A stretch of DNA of 64,000 bases from Plutella xylostella (GCF_932276165.1 NC_064005.1:4340001-4404000); one strand, 5' to 3'; numbered from the stretch's first letter, positions 45,116 to 57,164 are shown. The notes: a model not told the origin generated them from the letters alone. A program made the numbers and translations.

Positions 45116-48100
45116 TTAGTCGCTATCAGTATCCGGCGGCGGCGACGGCGGCGTTCTATGTTTCCTCTTGAGCGTCTAAAAAGGAAATGATAATTTTAAA
45201 ATTAATCAGAAGAAATAAATTGTTTGAAGAACTTACATAATATGTAGGTACCTACTTATGTTACTAAAATATACCTTTACGGGAGAGCTGACTGACGTTT
45301 GGAAAAATTTGGCCCCGTAATTTTCTACTATAGCACAGAGCCTAGTTATTGCCTGGGCAATTTGCATTTTGCCCTCAGCATCTTTTCCTAGGCTCTCTGC
45401 CATCTTCACTTGGCTTTCGGCGAGTTTGAAGGTGGCTTCAGCCCGTCTTTCGTGGCTTTCGGCCAGCCTCACCGTCGCCCTGGCGTTCTGGGCGTCAATT
45501 TCGGAGTGCCTCTGCTGAGCCTGCTCCAAAAGTGTTTGTTCTTGATCTGATGAATAAAGATTTGTGATTACTAACACTGTCTATTGTTACAGGTATTAAT
45601 GAACAATAATGGAGAATAATCATTTTAATATTATTTTATAATAATGTGATTAGAGTAATAAATATTTTTTAAGAAAAAGACTTGACTTTTTAATATTAGA
45701 TTAGATAACACACCATGACGTCCCTCGTTCAGTCGTCGACGACGTCGCCTCGGCGGCCCAGCAGAGTCAGGTTGGGGCATTGGCCGCGCAGGTTGGGGCG
45801 TTGGTGGCGCAGGTTGGGGCGTTGGCGGCGCTGGCGGCTCAGCAATGTCGAGCTCACTAGCGTGCACCTCTGCGAGCACCTCTTGGTTTATGGCGGCGAC
45901 ATGTGGCGGTAACGCCGTCGGTTCTGCCCATGATGGCCCGGCCAAAGGGTCTTCAGGGTATCTAAAATTAAAATAACTTATAAATTTCTACTAATTAGGT
46001 ACCTCCATATAATTATAATTAGACATATTCGTATATGAAATGTTAAATTGATGTTTCTTACACTTCCTCCATATATTCCACAGAAACTTCATTCTGCACA
46101 GCCTCAAGTGATGAATTCTATTAACATGAAACAAGAAGTTAGATTAGTGTTAGATTTAAGAAATAAGTAAGAATAAGAAATTAATATGCATAGAACTTAT
46201 GTGCTATAATATATGTTAATGTGCAGTTTCTTTTTAAATACTTACATTTAGGGGATTGTGGCGGACTCCAGGCAAAGGCTCCCCAACATCTTTCCCCAAT
46301 ATGGCATACAGCCGCTCCTGAAGAGGAGTTAAATCTTTTATATTATATTCACCTCCTCCTGGAACATATAAAAACAGCTTAAAACTGGGTATCCACTAGA
46401 GGCCGTGCTAGGAGACACTTGCACAACCTGACGCTCACGGCAACATAAGGTAAATTAGTCAACATGGTAAGTGAGACAGGTGGTTAAACGCTCACGTAGC
46501 GGATCAAGATGAGGCAATTCGCCTCAAGCTGATGTGCTTCGAGCCTTCCTCTCAGAGTGAGCAGCCTCAGACTGAAGCAAACATAAAGTTGAGGCTGCTC
46601 GACCTGAGTTTGCATATAGTGAATACCAGCTTAAGACATTTAAATATTTGTTCAGATTGTGACTACTACAATAACAGTGAGTTATCATTACCTGTCGCCG
46701 ACAGCTCCTGCTTCTGTTTTTTTTATTTTTTGCAATACCTTGGATTTGTACTCGTTGTAGTACTAAAACGGAAACAAAAGTAAATTAATTTTACAAGTTT
46801 TGTAAGGGTATGTAGATATTTTACATTAAGGGGATCCCTAAAGCTAAAATGCTAAAGTCGGCTTGATATACTTGATTAGATTGGAAAAACGGTAGCTTCT
46901 ATCACATTGATAAAAATATATATTGTAGCAGAGGGTATACTGAACATGTTAGTTGCTTAGAAATTGGTGCAGGATTATAATAAGTATGTTAAAAAAAATT
47001 GCAAACACACCATGTCTTTTGCCATTTTTTGACTTATTATGAAAAAACCCTCGAAATCAGAGGGCCCATTTTCATGGAATCTTATATGTATGTGTAGGTA
47101 ATTAAATTCTTAACAAAGTTACCTTAAAGAGTTGGATTTAATGGACCAGAAGTCAACTTTTTTTGCAAAAAACTAATAAATTCCGGTTTAAAAATGATGA
47201 CACCGTGACAGATTTCAGATTTCTTCAGTCGTCGCCCTGGTGGCGGCCTGTTAGGAGCGATACCCACGCCATTTTATTTTTTATCAAATATTTCACAAAA
47301 ACTGATTAAATCAACAAATTATGACTACAAGTATTATAATACATATGCATTTGCTATGGAAAGTTAATTTTCTAATCATTTTAGATGCAGAAAAGCCGAA
47401 AATTCTTAGAAAACATTTCGCCTTTTCGATTTGTTTACATTTTTTACTATAGAGTTACAGATGCATAGATAAAGGTAAACATTGCACATAATGACACTTA
47501 TTAGATTCTCCGAATAAGAACTATACGGTCAATGCAGTATGCCAAAGCGCGAGCCTGTTTATATTCTGAGGGGTAATTTATTTTATTTTAACGGTTGTGT
47601 ATGGTAGGTAAGCTACACAATATACAGGGTGTTGAAAAGTAAGTTCATAATTTGTTTTATTTGAAACCAAAAACCGTAGTTAATTAAAAATATATATATT
47701 TTAAGATGTGGTAGTCTGTACACTACAGGTTGTTAAAAATAAGTAAGTATTTTTAAAAATTGAAGATCTAAAATTTACATATTTTTTTAAATCTATTTAA
47801 CAAGCTTTGCAAAAAAGCGGTTAAGTGCGACTGTATCTCGCCATGAAAAAAATGAAATGTTTACTGTAGCTATGAATTTTATGCGTTACAAGTGGAATAA
47901 AATACCGCATAATATTATGTACAACTATGTAAGAGCCTAGTTTTTAAAAAAAACTCATAAGAAAATATTAAATACACAGGTTTTTTAACCCCTGAAGGAA
48001 ATAGAGGGGTGTTATAAGTTTAAAGTAAGGGCTGAATTTTTTTTTTAAATTAGGGTGATAGGTAATGTATATTTTTAATGATTTTTTCAAATAGATAAAT

Positions 48101-51100
48101 GTTATACCATTTTTAAATTGCCATAAAATTACCTATAGTTATAGTTATAGAAAAGGGCAGGGCTACCAGTGCCCATTCGCCACTGCAACCTAAAAGATCT
48201 ATAAATTATGACTCCCCATGCCGAGTCTCACTCTACAGGCCCAGGTCTTTTATAAACCTGATATTACCTATACAGGATGTTGCAAAAAGGGTATACTGTG
48301 CCGAAAGGGTTTGACTCAGGGGTTATTCTGAACAACTTTTGTTCTCCAAGTTTTGGAAATTCTCGAAAAATAAATTCGGTCTCTATAGTAAAAAAGTCAC
48401 GTGATCGAATAAGTTTCTATGTAAAAGGTTTTGCTACGTGAATTTTCAAAATTGTAGAAGAAAAGTGGATCAGAATGGCACCTAAATCCACTTTTGGCTA
48501 AGCTTTATACCCTTTTTTCAATACCTTGTATAAAATATCGTCAGCGTCACCTTAGATCGTAATCATCGTAACTCCTCGTGACCAAATTTTAGAGGAGACA
48601 AAAATACTGTTTTATTTGTAGTTCTAGTTGGCATACTACCCACCTAAAGTTTTTTTTAACTAGCCTAAAAATGATTTGTTTAGACAGTCTATCTTCCTGT
48701 TCAACCGCAGCCTGAGTGCCAGTGACTCAATGACTGAAAGGAGGCCATTAGTGCTCCTAAATAAATAAAGCAGGCCTGTAGATTATCTTTCAGTGTACCG
48801 ACACATCTGATTGCTGTAAGAGCCTGATAAGCTCTTCGAACGAGTCATACCTCTGTGGTGGTACGGTTTCGACCTTTCGGACAGTCAGTTTGGCATCCGA
48901 AATGCGGATTCGAATAGTGGGTACAATACTTTGCGTTCGTTCACTGTCGGAGCAGGATAAGAACCACGGGCGAGTTGTTGCGCTGGCTGTTTGCTTAAAA
49001 ATAGTAACCGCGTTCAACTCTATCCCCTAGAGGGCGAACCTTTAGGGCGGCTCTTGTATACCATCACTTGTCTTCTCTATCTCGTCATCTGCAGAAAATT
49101 GACAGAGGTCATACGTGTCTAACAAGTACATTAAGGATGCGAAAAGAGAGGGTTTGTTTTCACTGAAGAAGTTCAGTTGCGGAGTTCCACAGCGGTAGGT
49201 CTTGGACCCCTCTGCTGTGGAACTTGGCATACAACGCGGTCCTGCAAATCAAGCTCGCAAACGGCGTTAGCACAGTGCATTTTTCTAATGTCACACAGGT
49301 CGTGAGGTAGGCTGAGAGCCTCCTTCGGGGATGACATCCCAATGATTCATTACGAAAAAATTGCTGCAGCTGTGCTCGCCATGCAGTGCATGGGCTACTT
49401 CCGAATCTGGGGGGCTGTTGCAAAGGAGTCCGTTGCCTCTATACGGTACGGGTTCCGTGCGATCTATGATCCTTCCGGGAGCACCTGTCTTGTCAAGTCG
49501 AAGAGAATGGCTCGTATTCGACGCAACCTGCAGTACTGGTGGGATTGGTTGGAGGACAGGACAGCAGGAAGCTGCAGCAGCCGTCATGCTGTAATTCGAC
49601 GCATAGATGCAAAAAAAAGTTGAAAGTAACTTCATGTTAATAAAATATTAGATCTTAATTTAACAACATAACATTGCAAAAAAAAATTAACATTGTTGAG
49701 TATGTTATTGTAATTTACTAAAGTAGTAATAAAAACAAAGGCTTATTGCATAGTTTTCGTTCACGTTCGCCTACATCGCACGTTGTATATGAGAATAAAG
49801 GGTATAATTACTAAGTTTTCTTGTTTAAAAATCACGGTTTGGGGTTTAGAGGAAAACAAATGGTAAAATGCGGAATACATTTTTTTTTTCGAATAAAGAG
49901 GAAAACATGTGAATTCAAAAAACGTTTCTATTGACACTAAAGAGTACTTTTCGCCGAGAAAAGTGGAGTTACAATGTTTGCGATCTAAAGTGATGATAGA
50001 ACTAGAACTTATTTTTTCAGTTCACCTGCTGTTGAGTGAAATCGTAATTAGGTAAATGACTCCTTGACATGAAAATAACTTTTTTTTTATAATCGTTATA
50101 ACAAAACCGTTTTTTTTAATACAGCAATATTTGTAGGTGTACTTACAGTGAGCAAAAGAGCGCAGCAAGGTGTAAATTTTTTGGTTTTTAAGAAACAAAA
50201 ATATTATTTCTATCATATCCCAAATACACATAAGTACTTAAAAAAAAATACACACTCTCGCCTTGTACTAATGTACTCCCTTGCGGGGGTACTTACATGT
50301 TATTATTTTTCTGGTGACCTCCCCATATCCCTTTGCCAGCTACGTAACCTTTTGTGACACCCTGTATATGCAGAGTTCTGCAAACTACTGTTCTGCTTTT
50401 GAAACACCAAAAAAAAACAGGTCGTCTAACTAAAAGGTCACGTGACCAAAAAAAAATTATATGAAGAAGCGTTTTTTTCATGAATATAAAAAATTACGTA
50501 GGATAAAAGTTTTTCAGAGTGACGCCTGAGTAACGCCCTTTCGGCTAACTATACTTTTTTTATTACACGGGGGCAGAGTTTAATACAACACCCTGAACTA
50601 TTAAACTCTGATAATATTTTCGCGATTTTTTTACATTCTGATTTCATTTCCTGGCTTAGAAATAACATCAATAACATGCTGCACACGTAGGTTTCGGCAT
50701 AGTATTAAACCCTTTTTGCAACAACCTGTATAAATATCGGCACGGGTACGACTTTATATATAATTAATTATTAAATATTAAAAATACTTTCAAATAAAAA
50801 TAAATATTTTCGTATCACAAAACAATATTACTTACTTAGTATATTTTTAACAAAGTGGCATGTCTTCACTTTTATGTTTTCGAGTACTATGTTAAAATTT
50901 CATGTCATTGTCCGTAGAACGCCCCGCATACCTCAACCCCCCCTCACTAGATTTGACAGATTCTGATTTTCTTCCAGCTTTAGTGACAGCCTTAACTGCC
51001 AGTTTCTATAACTCTATCTATCCATTACTGGTAGTTACTTTCATACGATTTTGACAGATTGTTACTTTTGATTATGTCAAAATCGTATGAAAGTAACTAC

Positions 51101-51390
51101 CAGTTATGGATAGATAGAGTTATAGAAACTGGCAGTAAATGAGCCTAGTCATATTTAAACGACAACTTCACAATATAAATTAGGTAGGTACTTACTAATC
51201 GCCACGCATCGGGCTCACGCCTGGGACAATCTGCCGAAACACTATTTAAAATATTCGCACATTGTGACCAAAGGCGTTTCGCCAAACTGCGCCCTTCTTT
51301 TGTGCGATTGCACCGGCCAAGAGCTAGCTCCTTGTTCTCCTCCAAGAAGCCCAGGAGTGTTTCTAGCTGCTCCAGTGATGGTGGAGCCAT
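45116..51390 (-). CDS. Harbinger-associated Myb/SANT-type DNA-binding protein
   Basis: Minus-strand exons: 51390-51196, 46762-46692, 46358-46246, 46117-46062, 45961-45714, 45546-45275 and 45175-45116. Exon 1 starts MAPPSLEQLETLLGFLEENK and has the signature LALGRCNRTKEGRSLAKRLW of the Myb/SANT (Zeste-like) domain found in Harbinger second ORFs; exon 2 continues YYNEYKSKVLQKIKK. Later exons give GGGEYN, a proline-rich low-complexity part, a long Ala/Glu-rich coiled coil (RLAESHERRAEATFKLAESQ) and an acidic tail DTDSD. All junctions agree in phase except exon 2 to exon 3, which is off by one base. Exon 2 contains long A runs, so a one-base slip there or in sequencing is likely. The intron between exons 1 and 2 is 4.4 kb. 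Family role: binds element ends and brings the transposase to the nucleus. Confidence 0.78.
46383..46630. mobile_element. MITE with TTAA target
   Basis: Imperfect TIRs (ACTGGGTATCCACTA and, inverted, GCTGGTATTCACTA) between two TTAA copies (46379-46382 and 46631-46634). It contains an inner inverted pair GAGCAGCCTCAG / TTGAGGCTGCTC. TTAA targets suggest piggyBac or a Kolobok-like family. It lies in the intron between exons 2 and 3 of the Myb/SANT gene. Confidence 0.6.
48272..48540. mobile_element. MITE of the CAGGATGTTGCAAAAAGGGTATAC family
   Basis: Left end ACAGGATGTTGCAAAAAGGG and right end ATACCCTTTTTTCAATACCTTGT, about 269 bp. More distant ends of the same family lie at about 50350 and 50580-50735 (CCCTTTTTGCAACAACCTGT). 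Confidence 0.6.
49168..49620 (+). pseudogene. degenerate R1/Jockey-like LINE fragment
   Basis: In one plus-strand frame the segment near 49212-49266 reads PLLWNLAYNAVLQIKLANGV, the pattern that follows the QGSVLGP motif of R1-clade reverse transcriptases. A plausible GVPQ lies just upstream in another frame, so there is a frameshift. Downstream frames to 49620 have no clear match. Long decayed. Confidence 0.4.
50996..51135. mobile_element. 140-bp fold-back MITE with TAA target
   Basis: Two arms of about 62 bp, starting CTGCCAGTTTCTATAACTCT, are near-perfect inverted copies around an 18-bp loop. They are flanked by TAA (50993-50995 and 51136-51138), the target of PIF/Harbinger-type elements. 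It lies within the large intron of the Myb/SANT gene. Confidence 0.85.
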
Positions 51391-51940
51391 CTTTATCCTC
51401 AACTGCAGACAAAACCACAACAAAACAACTTCAACTTCAACTTTATTTTGTAAGTTTTGTAGCCAACGATAAAATGTTAATGATGATTGATGACAGAAGA
51501 AACAAAACCAAAACACATCGACACGACCATAGAGTTTTTTTTTTTTGCCAATGGTCTTACTTATACTGCCAGTTTAATATATGAAAAATATATTTAAATG
51601 GCATAACACGTCTTTCATTGAATTTAAAAAGCATCGAATCAGATAAAACAGTTATACTTTTAAATAAATAGTGTCGAAAAACGTCAAATTAAGCCTAAGT
51701 CGGACGATCCGTGTATGTTGGCATTACAATTCTAACAAAAGCGGCAACACTGATAATATTCCAAGATGACGTCACGATCACCCAGAAGTCATTCTGTGTC
51801 AATAGCATTTATATTTTATCGAGACTGGCCGTGAGACGTAGGGACTACCGATTTTGGGCCAATGACAATGGAGTTGCAATGGAGTCTCTATGGGATATCT
51901 TCATTGATATTTTTTGTAACCAATAGCAGACTTGGGGCCC

Positions 51941-52057
51941 TGGTCAGTTGCGAGGTAGAATCATCTGGGCGTTGAAGCTACTGCCGTAGTTATAATTAGG
52001 TCATTTTGTGAGTATCTTTGTTTATTTAAATTTTTGAATTTTAATAAAATCAATTCT
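51941..52057. other. spacer between Harbinger element and SINE
   Basis: Short AT-rich spacer without features. Confidence 0.5.
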
Positions 52058-52070
52058 TTCCAAAGCATAT

Positions 52071-52429
52071 TTGGAGCGGTGGTAGCTCAGTCGGGTAAGC
52101 ACCCGCTTCTCACCCAAGAGATGCGGGTTCGAATCCCGGCGCTGACCATGTATGATGTACCAATGAGTTCTTTTAACTTAAGTACAATGTATACCATCGC
52201 TCTTACGGTGAAGGAAAACATCGTGAGGAAACCTACATATCTAGATTTAGCACATCTAGATATGTGAACTATTGTGAACCTACCAACCCGCAGTGGACCA
52301 GCGTGGTGGGAAATGGTCCAAGCTTACGAAGGCAGTTTAGACCTTGGGGATATGCACAAAGGTTCCACTCGAGAGAGCCAGGTGCAGGTACTTACACCCC
52401 CACAGAGAATAGAATAGAATATAATAGAA
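52071..52429 (+). mobile_element. full-length tRNA-derived SINE
   Basis: 359 bp. Its tRNA-like head has GTGGTAGCTCAGTCGGGTAA (A box) and GGGTTCGAATCCCGGCGCTG (B box). The body contains CTTACGGTGAAGGAAAACAT, and the tail is GAATA repeats. The exact 13-bp duplication TTCCAAAGCATAT (52058-52070 and 52430-52442) proves retroposition and good preservation. Other copies in the window: 33993-34176 and 43628-43862. Confidence 0.95.
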
Positions 52430-52928
52430 TTCCAAAGCATATGTAAAGAACGTATTTTCTCTTATATGACGTAAGGTTGATGTATTATACTATTGCGATA
52501 GTAAATTATATATGTAGGTATGTGCTTTAACGCAAGTAAAGTAACCTCTAGATTTCTAGATGGTGTTATTTTGTATAAGTAATCATTGTTTATTCATACG
52601 GTTTTCTAGATGTTGCTGAAATATGCCCTGACCAAGAGATTATTCGAATTTAACGTATCAAACTTGAATAATATATTACCTAAATGTACCTAAATAAAAC
52701 ACAGAAAATATATTCAGTGAAGAATAAAAAAATGTAGGTAAGTTTTCCAAATAAGTGTTAATCCATCAAATGGTACATCTTTTGACCTTTCCTGAGTTCT
52801 CTTCTACCTGCTTACCTATGGGAGACCTAAGTAGGTACCTGGTTATTCTGAGAAGCCTATTGTTTTAGCCTCCACCTACCTCCCCGCACCGCGCCCTATC
52901 TACGCAGCCCTTAGTGTGCTCAGGCGCA

Positions 52929-52935
52929 TATAAAA
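52929..52935 (+). promoter_or_regulatory. TATA box of the Max-like gene
   Basis: TATAAAA in a GC-richer context (GGCGCATATAAAAGCCG), 131 bases before the start codon at 53060. This predicts transcription from about 52960. Confidence 0.55.
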
Positions 52936-53059
52936 GCCGTGGGGATGCAAAAATTATGTTAATTTACTTTCACACTTTGTACAGACAGGTTCTACTCTTG
53001 TCTTTTGCACCAAGGGCTTGTGTTGTGTGTGTGTTTACTGTGTTTGTGTGTGGTGTAAA

Positions 53060-54979
53060 ATGGATCGTTCTAGTTATCGGGACGCTTACGACAGCTCGGA
53101 TAGTAGCCAGGTAAGGACATTCTCATAACTTATGTATTTGTTAAAATGTATATGTATAGTTTAAAAAACACAAATCTTATTAACAAATATTCATCATCAT
53201 CACCCAACCCACTGGCTTAAATTCCCCCCATGAAAAGTCCTAAATAAATAATAATATTTTGTATCGGTATAAGCTCTAGTAGGGTAGAATAGAATTCAGA
53301 AAATGTACCGAAATGAAACTGACGATCAGTTTCTGTAAAATCAATCTTAGTTTCGTTACAATTTCAGGTTTCGTTACGTTATGTGCATCTATTCTGCCTT
53401 TCACCCAGTATTTTTCTCATTGTGGGATTTATCATTAGTGTGATTTTTATTGTTTAGTTGGTTTGTTTGTATGTGCAGGAGTCTCGGCGGCCGCTGGTGG
53501 GCGCGCGGGACAAGCGCACGCGCGGCCGCCCCAAGGGGAACCCCAAACCACTGAACGCTGTAAGTTTGTTGTTTTGTCCCATTATTATCTAGTATCTCAA
53601 TTCATCTGTGTGTATTTTTCATATAGCAGTTTAAAAGCATATTATCTGATATGAACTGAAACTATATACATAAAGTTAATAATGATTGGCTTCGGAATCA
53701 TACACGTACCTACAACCGAACTGTGTTTGTGTTGATCAACTACTTTTCAATTCAAAGGAAAGCTTTATATCAATCTCAAAAAATATTGATATCGTATAGG
53801 TTGCCTTTGAACTTACTAATATACTTGTGTATGTCAGGAGGAACGGCGCATGCGCAACGCCTTCTACGAGCGCGGGCGGCGCGTGGAGGAGGCCGAGATC
53901 CTGCAGGAGCTCAAGGAAATAGCCAACCTCGATCCTAAGGTCAGTTTGTTCTCTAACCATGTTAAATTGGTATAATATATAATACGTTTAGGGTTGATTT
54001 TAGGGCAGACGAGACCGAATCAGAATTATTCCCCACATTTATTTTTTATCTGCCTACTGAAAAATCTGCCCTTAGTGAACTACTGGTGGTGACACCAGCT
54101 CCCTATAATTTTACTATAGGTGAGCTGAATACAACTGAATGAGTCTACAACCTTGATTGTCCTTTTAGATGCTTTCATACATGTGTAGGTAGAAGAACTT
54201 CTGCTGACGGCATTGATATAGGGCATAGGGAACATAACAGGTTGTACCGACTTATTGTAAATACAGGATTACAGCGACAATTATCAGGTTACGTTTATCT
54301 CATGGGAAAACTTAAGCTGAAACTGGAGCAATTACAATCTACGTCTACACTTATAATTTCTGTAACTCTAACATGTCTTGTTACAGACGGCGAAATCCAA
54401 TGTGATCATAGAGATAACCCACAAGTTGCGGAGAGCGGCCGAGAGCCCCCCAGAGGATATCAATGAGCTGAGGAGAATTAACGCGCAGCTTGAACGACAA
54501 AGTAAGAGATAGTTATTGTGAGATTATTTTATAATTATTTACTTGCAGCATCATAATTTTATTAGATAGACAATTTATTGCTAGAAATAATAAGGGTTTA
54601 CCTATATTCTTTTTATTTAAAAAAGTCAGCTTAGCTATGTCCCCATAGTGCTTTTTTATTTCACCATGAAACCTTTAGTTTTGTAATTTATTGAGTATTA
54701 AATAATAAGTATTTACTCACTAAATTCATTCTTAATACAGTTGCGGACGCCGAAGCGCGCCTCACCACAATGGACGCTGCACACGAGGAACAAGTGCCTC
54801 CGAGCCTAGACCTAGGTCTAGACTTCGACCTGGAGGTGGACCTGGACCTCAGCACCACGGACCTGGTGGACCTCGAGCCTGTGGACCTGGGCTACGCGGA
54901 GGAGGTGTTCGGGCTGTCAGAGCCGGCTGAGAGGTCGCCGCCGCGGCGCGCGCGCAGGCGGGTCGCACAGAAAGAATGA
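53060..54979 (+). CDS. Max-like AT-hook bHLH-zipper protein
   Basis: Five coding exons: 53060-53110, 53479-53559, 53838-53939, 54387-54501 and 54741-54979 (TGA), 195 aa. Residues 30-37 form an AT-hook (RTRGRPKG). Residues 45-59 (EERRMRNAFYERGRR) align without gaps to the Max basic region: E55, R56, R58 and R59 are kept, while the Max contact His is Asn51. Helix 1 ends at DPK, where an intron of phase 0 falls exactly as after GEK in Max. The zipper reads EDINELRRINAQLERQ against [16 protein letters not shown] in Max, and the next intron splits the same Ile codon (A|TT versus A|TC). The C-terminus is an acidic Leu/Asp repeat (LDLGLDFDLEVDLDL) ending in a basic RRARRR stretch. I infer a nuclear regulator diverged from Max that could dimerise by its zipper; E-box binding is uncertain. 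I do not know a named gene for it. Confidence 0.85.
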
Positions 54980-55505
54980 TTTGGCTATGGTGAGTAGTGT
55001 TTTGTAGTTTGTGTATTAACTGCCTGTTTCATTACTTTCATTAGTTCATTACTGAGAACGACAAGATCAAGTATGCTGTGCAGCAGCGCTGGTATGATAT
55101 AATTATCATTGGGCATGATGTCTTATGAATTATGACGATCTAATTTACTCATGGAAGTAAAATGAATTTACTGAAATGAGAATTTTACCTATGTATTTTT
55201 TATAAAAAAGGTTTCTGATATAATATAGGTACTCAGATTTTATTTAATTACTGTATAAATGAAATTAAATATGTGTTTTTTTTATTCCAGAAAAAAATAC
55301 GAAATTATTGATAACTTCTATGAAGTTGAAAGACACCAGTGCCAGCAACTTAACACATACGAGATGAATCATCGAATATCAACGGTTGTGAAAATGTATT
55401 AATTAAGTATTTAATTTTATTGACTTGTTATTGTGCAATAATTGTTCTAGTTCGATTCTTATTAATTGTGCAATACGTACCTAAATAAACTGATATTTTA
55501 ACTAC
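54980..55505 (+). other. 3' UTR of the Max-like gene with its own intron
   Basis: Ten bases after the stop a consensus donor (GTGAGT at 54990) and an acceptor (TTTATTCCAG to 55290) define an intron in the 3' UTR. The terminal exon holds AATAAA at 55484-55489. Because the stop lies so near the junction, the mRNA need not be a nonsense-decay target. Confidence 0.6.
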
Positions 55506-56076
55506 AATTATTGTTTTTTTTTACTATTAACTATTGTATGATCGGTGAAACCATGCTGTCCCGATTTCAAAACAATATCCATATATTACGTTCTTAGGTG
55601 TATGTAACCCGCTCTGTGAGCGTGTCTGTTTGTAGAGAACACATAGCCAGGCTTCAAACTGTCGAGCTAAGCTTAGGACTTTAGGTTAGGCGACCACCGG
55701 ATTACCCGTTAGTACTTACATAAATCCGAATAATAATATTTATTTACATTCAGACAAGAAGACTAGTAGTTGACCAAATTGTTGGAAAACTTACTCCCAG
55801 CTACATAATAGATAAACTACTTAAATAAGACCGATAATTACAAAACTCAAACAAAAGCGCTCAAAATCGAGACAATAGGCGATATCCATGGTCTTAGGCA
55901 GAGGTGTACCTGAATTCTTCAAGATAAATTGTAGGTACTTATAGTCCCGTTACCTGTAGTTAGGTAGAAACCTACATCAGGTAGCGTAGTAACCCGTAGT
56001 AAGTAAGTAGGTATACCTGGTAACAATTTGTTTACTAAACTAGGCATTATAGGCTTTAACATTGGTTAATATTATA

Positions 56077-56352
56077 CACTCACGAGCAATAAAAAAATTC
56101 AGCACCAAATTATACTTCTGTCTTCAATGTTGAAGTAAGTACATACATTCAACAGCGCATCAGATCACTTATTGGGAAAGAGCGTTCATCCCTAATACAG
56201 GTTCTGCGAACTTAAAAGGGATGTACTTTAATATAGATTAAGACTATTTTTGTTTTTTTTTTTATCAGAATATAACCAATAAAACATTAAAATTAAATGC
56301 TTTAAAAAATGGGTGGGTTGTGGGGTCAAACTTTTTCATTTGTTGCGAGTGT
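56077..56352. mobile_element. MITE, CACTCACGAGCAAT family
   Basis: Left CACTCACGAGCAATAAAAAA and, inverted at the right, CACTCGCAACAAATGAAAAA, about 276 bp apart; TA at the left edge. Relative of 56614-57164. Confidence 0.55.
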
Positions 56353-56613
56353 GAAACATTTACTTACCAAAATAATCAAAAAACCTAAACTGGATTTACC
56401 TACCTAGATACTTAGAAAGATGTTTATTGGCCCAAGACAATGCCAAAGCTTAGTTTCTAGTTTCTACAGACTTGCCGGCGGCTTCCACACTGCAGGTACT
56501 CGGCGGGTGGTCAGTATACAACAATAACTAGTTTCCTTGGCAGTGTTACATTACCATGATTACCATATTAAGCTTGCCCTTGTACGCACTGATTCGTTTT
56601 ATGTGTTTTAATA

Positions 56614-57164
56614 AGCTCACAAGCAATGAAAAAGTTCCACCTGCCATTGCCGTTCCATACATCACTGGAAAGCGACTAAAGGACCTACCTCATATTGAAT
56701 TGTCGACAGCACATTAAAATCCTTTTTCGATTTTCCTATCAATAGCCATATTGCGCGCGGTATAGTATCTAAACTTTTAGGTAATAACTATAGAAATCAC
56801 GATTTACTTCCGCAATATTCCTGAGGACAGTCCGGCACATCCGGTGTGCAGAATAAATGAGAGCGGCAATTTTATACTTACATCCTAGCCACAGATATAG
56901 AATTTATTTTATATTAAAGTGGAAAAGTTACGGCAGTGTGTCAGTAACACAAAGGTCTGGCCTGAAATCTGAATCATTATAAAAAATAGGAAAGATTAGA
57001 TAGTAGTGGTAGGTACACATTATACGAGTATACGTATCAAATAAGAAATATTTGTATCACACTCCAAATTCTAACTGACTTGCCAAATTACAATGAAAAG
57101 GTTCCAGTGACATAATAATATGGAACGTCAATGGCACGTCGAACTTTTTCATCATCCGTGAGTT
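56614..57164. mobile_element. Tc1/mariner-like MITE, about 550 bp
   Basis: TIRs of about 48 bp: left AGCTCACAAGCAATGAAAAA then GTTCCACCTGCCATTGCCGT; right, in reverse, AACTCACGGATGATGAAAAA then GTTCGACGTGCCATTGACGT. TA occurs on both sides (56612-56613 and 57165-57166). No transposase frame inside. Confidence 0.7.

Larger units (their letters stand above)
42264..51940. mobile_element. 9.7-kb PIF/Harbinger DNA transposon with both standard genes
   Basis: Ends share the inverted repeat GGGCCCCAAGTCTRCT (left 42264, right 51940 in reverse), with partial matches outside it. Inside are a DDE transposase gene on the plus strand (42616-44880) and a Myb/SANT-type DNA-binding protein gene on the minus strand (51390-45116), converging at about 45 kb. 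This is the hallmark arrangement of PIF/Harbinger. I could not find a clear TTA/TAA duplication next to these ends, so the exact termini are uncertain. It contains nested SINE and MITE copies and degenerate LINE sequence. Confidence 0.8.

Noticed and set aside
48790..49635. Minus-strand open frames near the R1-like fragment
   Set aside because: No domain; most are antisense to the degenerate LINE sequence.
52071..52143. tRNA gene
   Set aside because: The tRNA-like head continues into a SINE body with a 13-bp target duplication, so it is not a functional tRNA gene.
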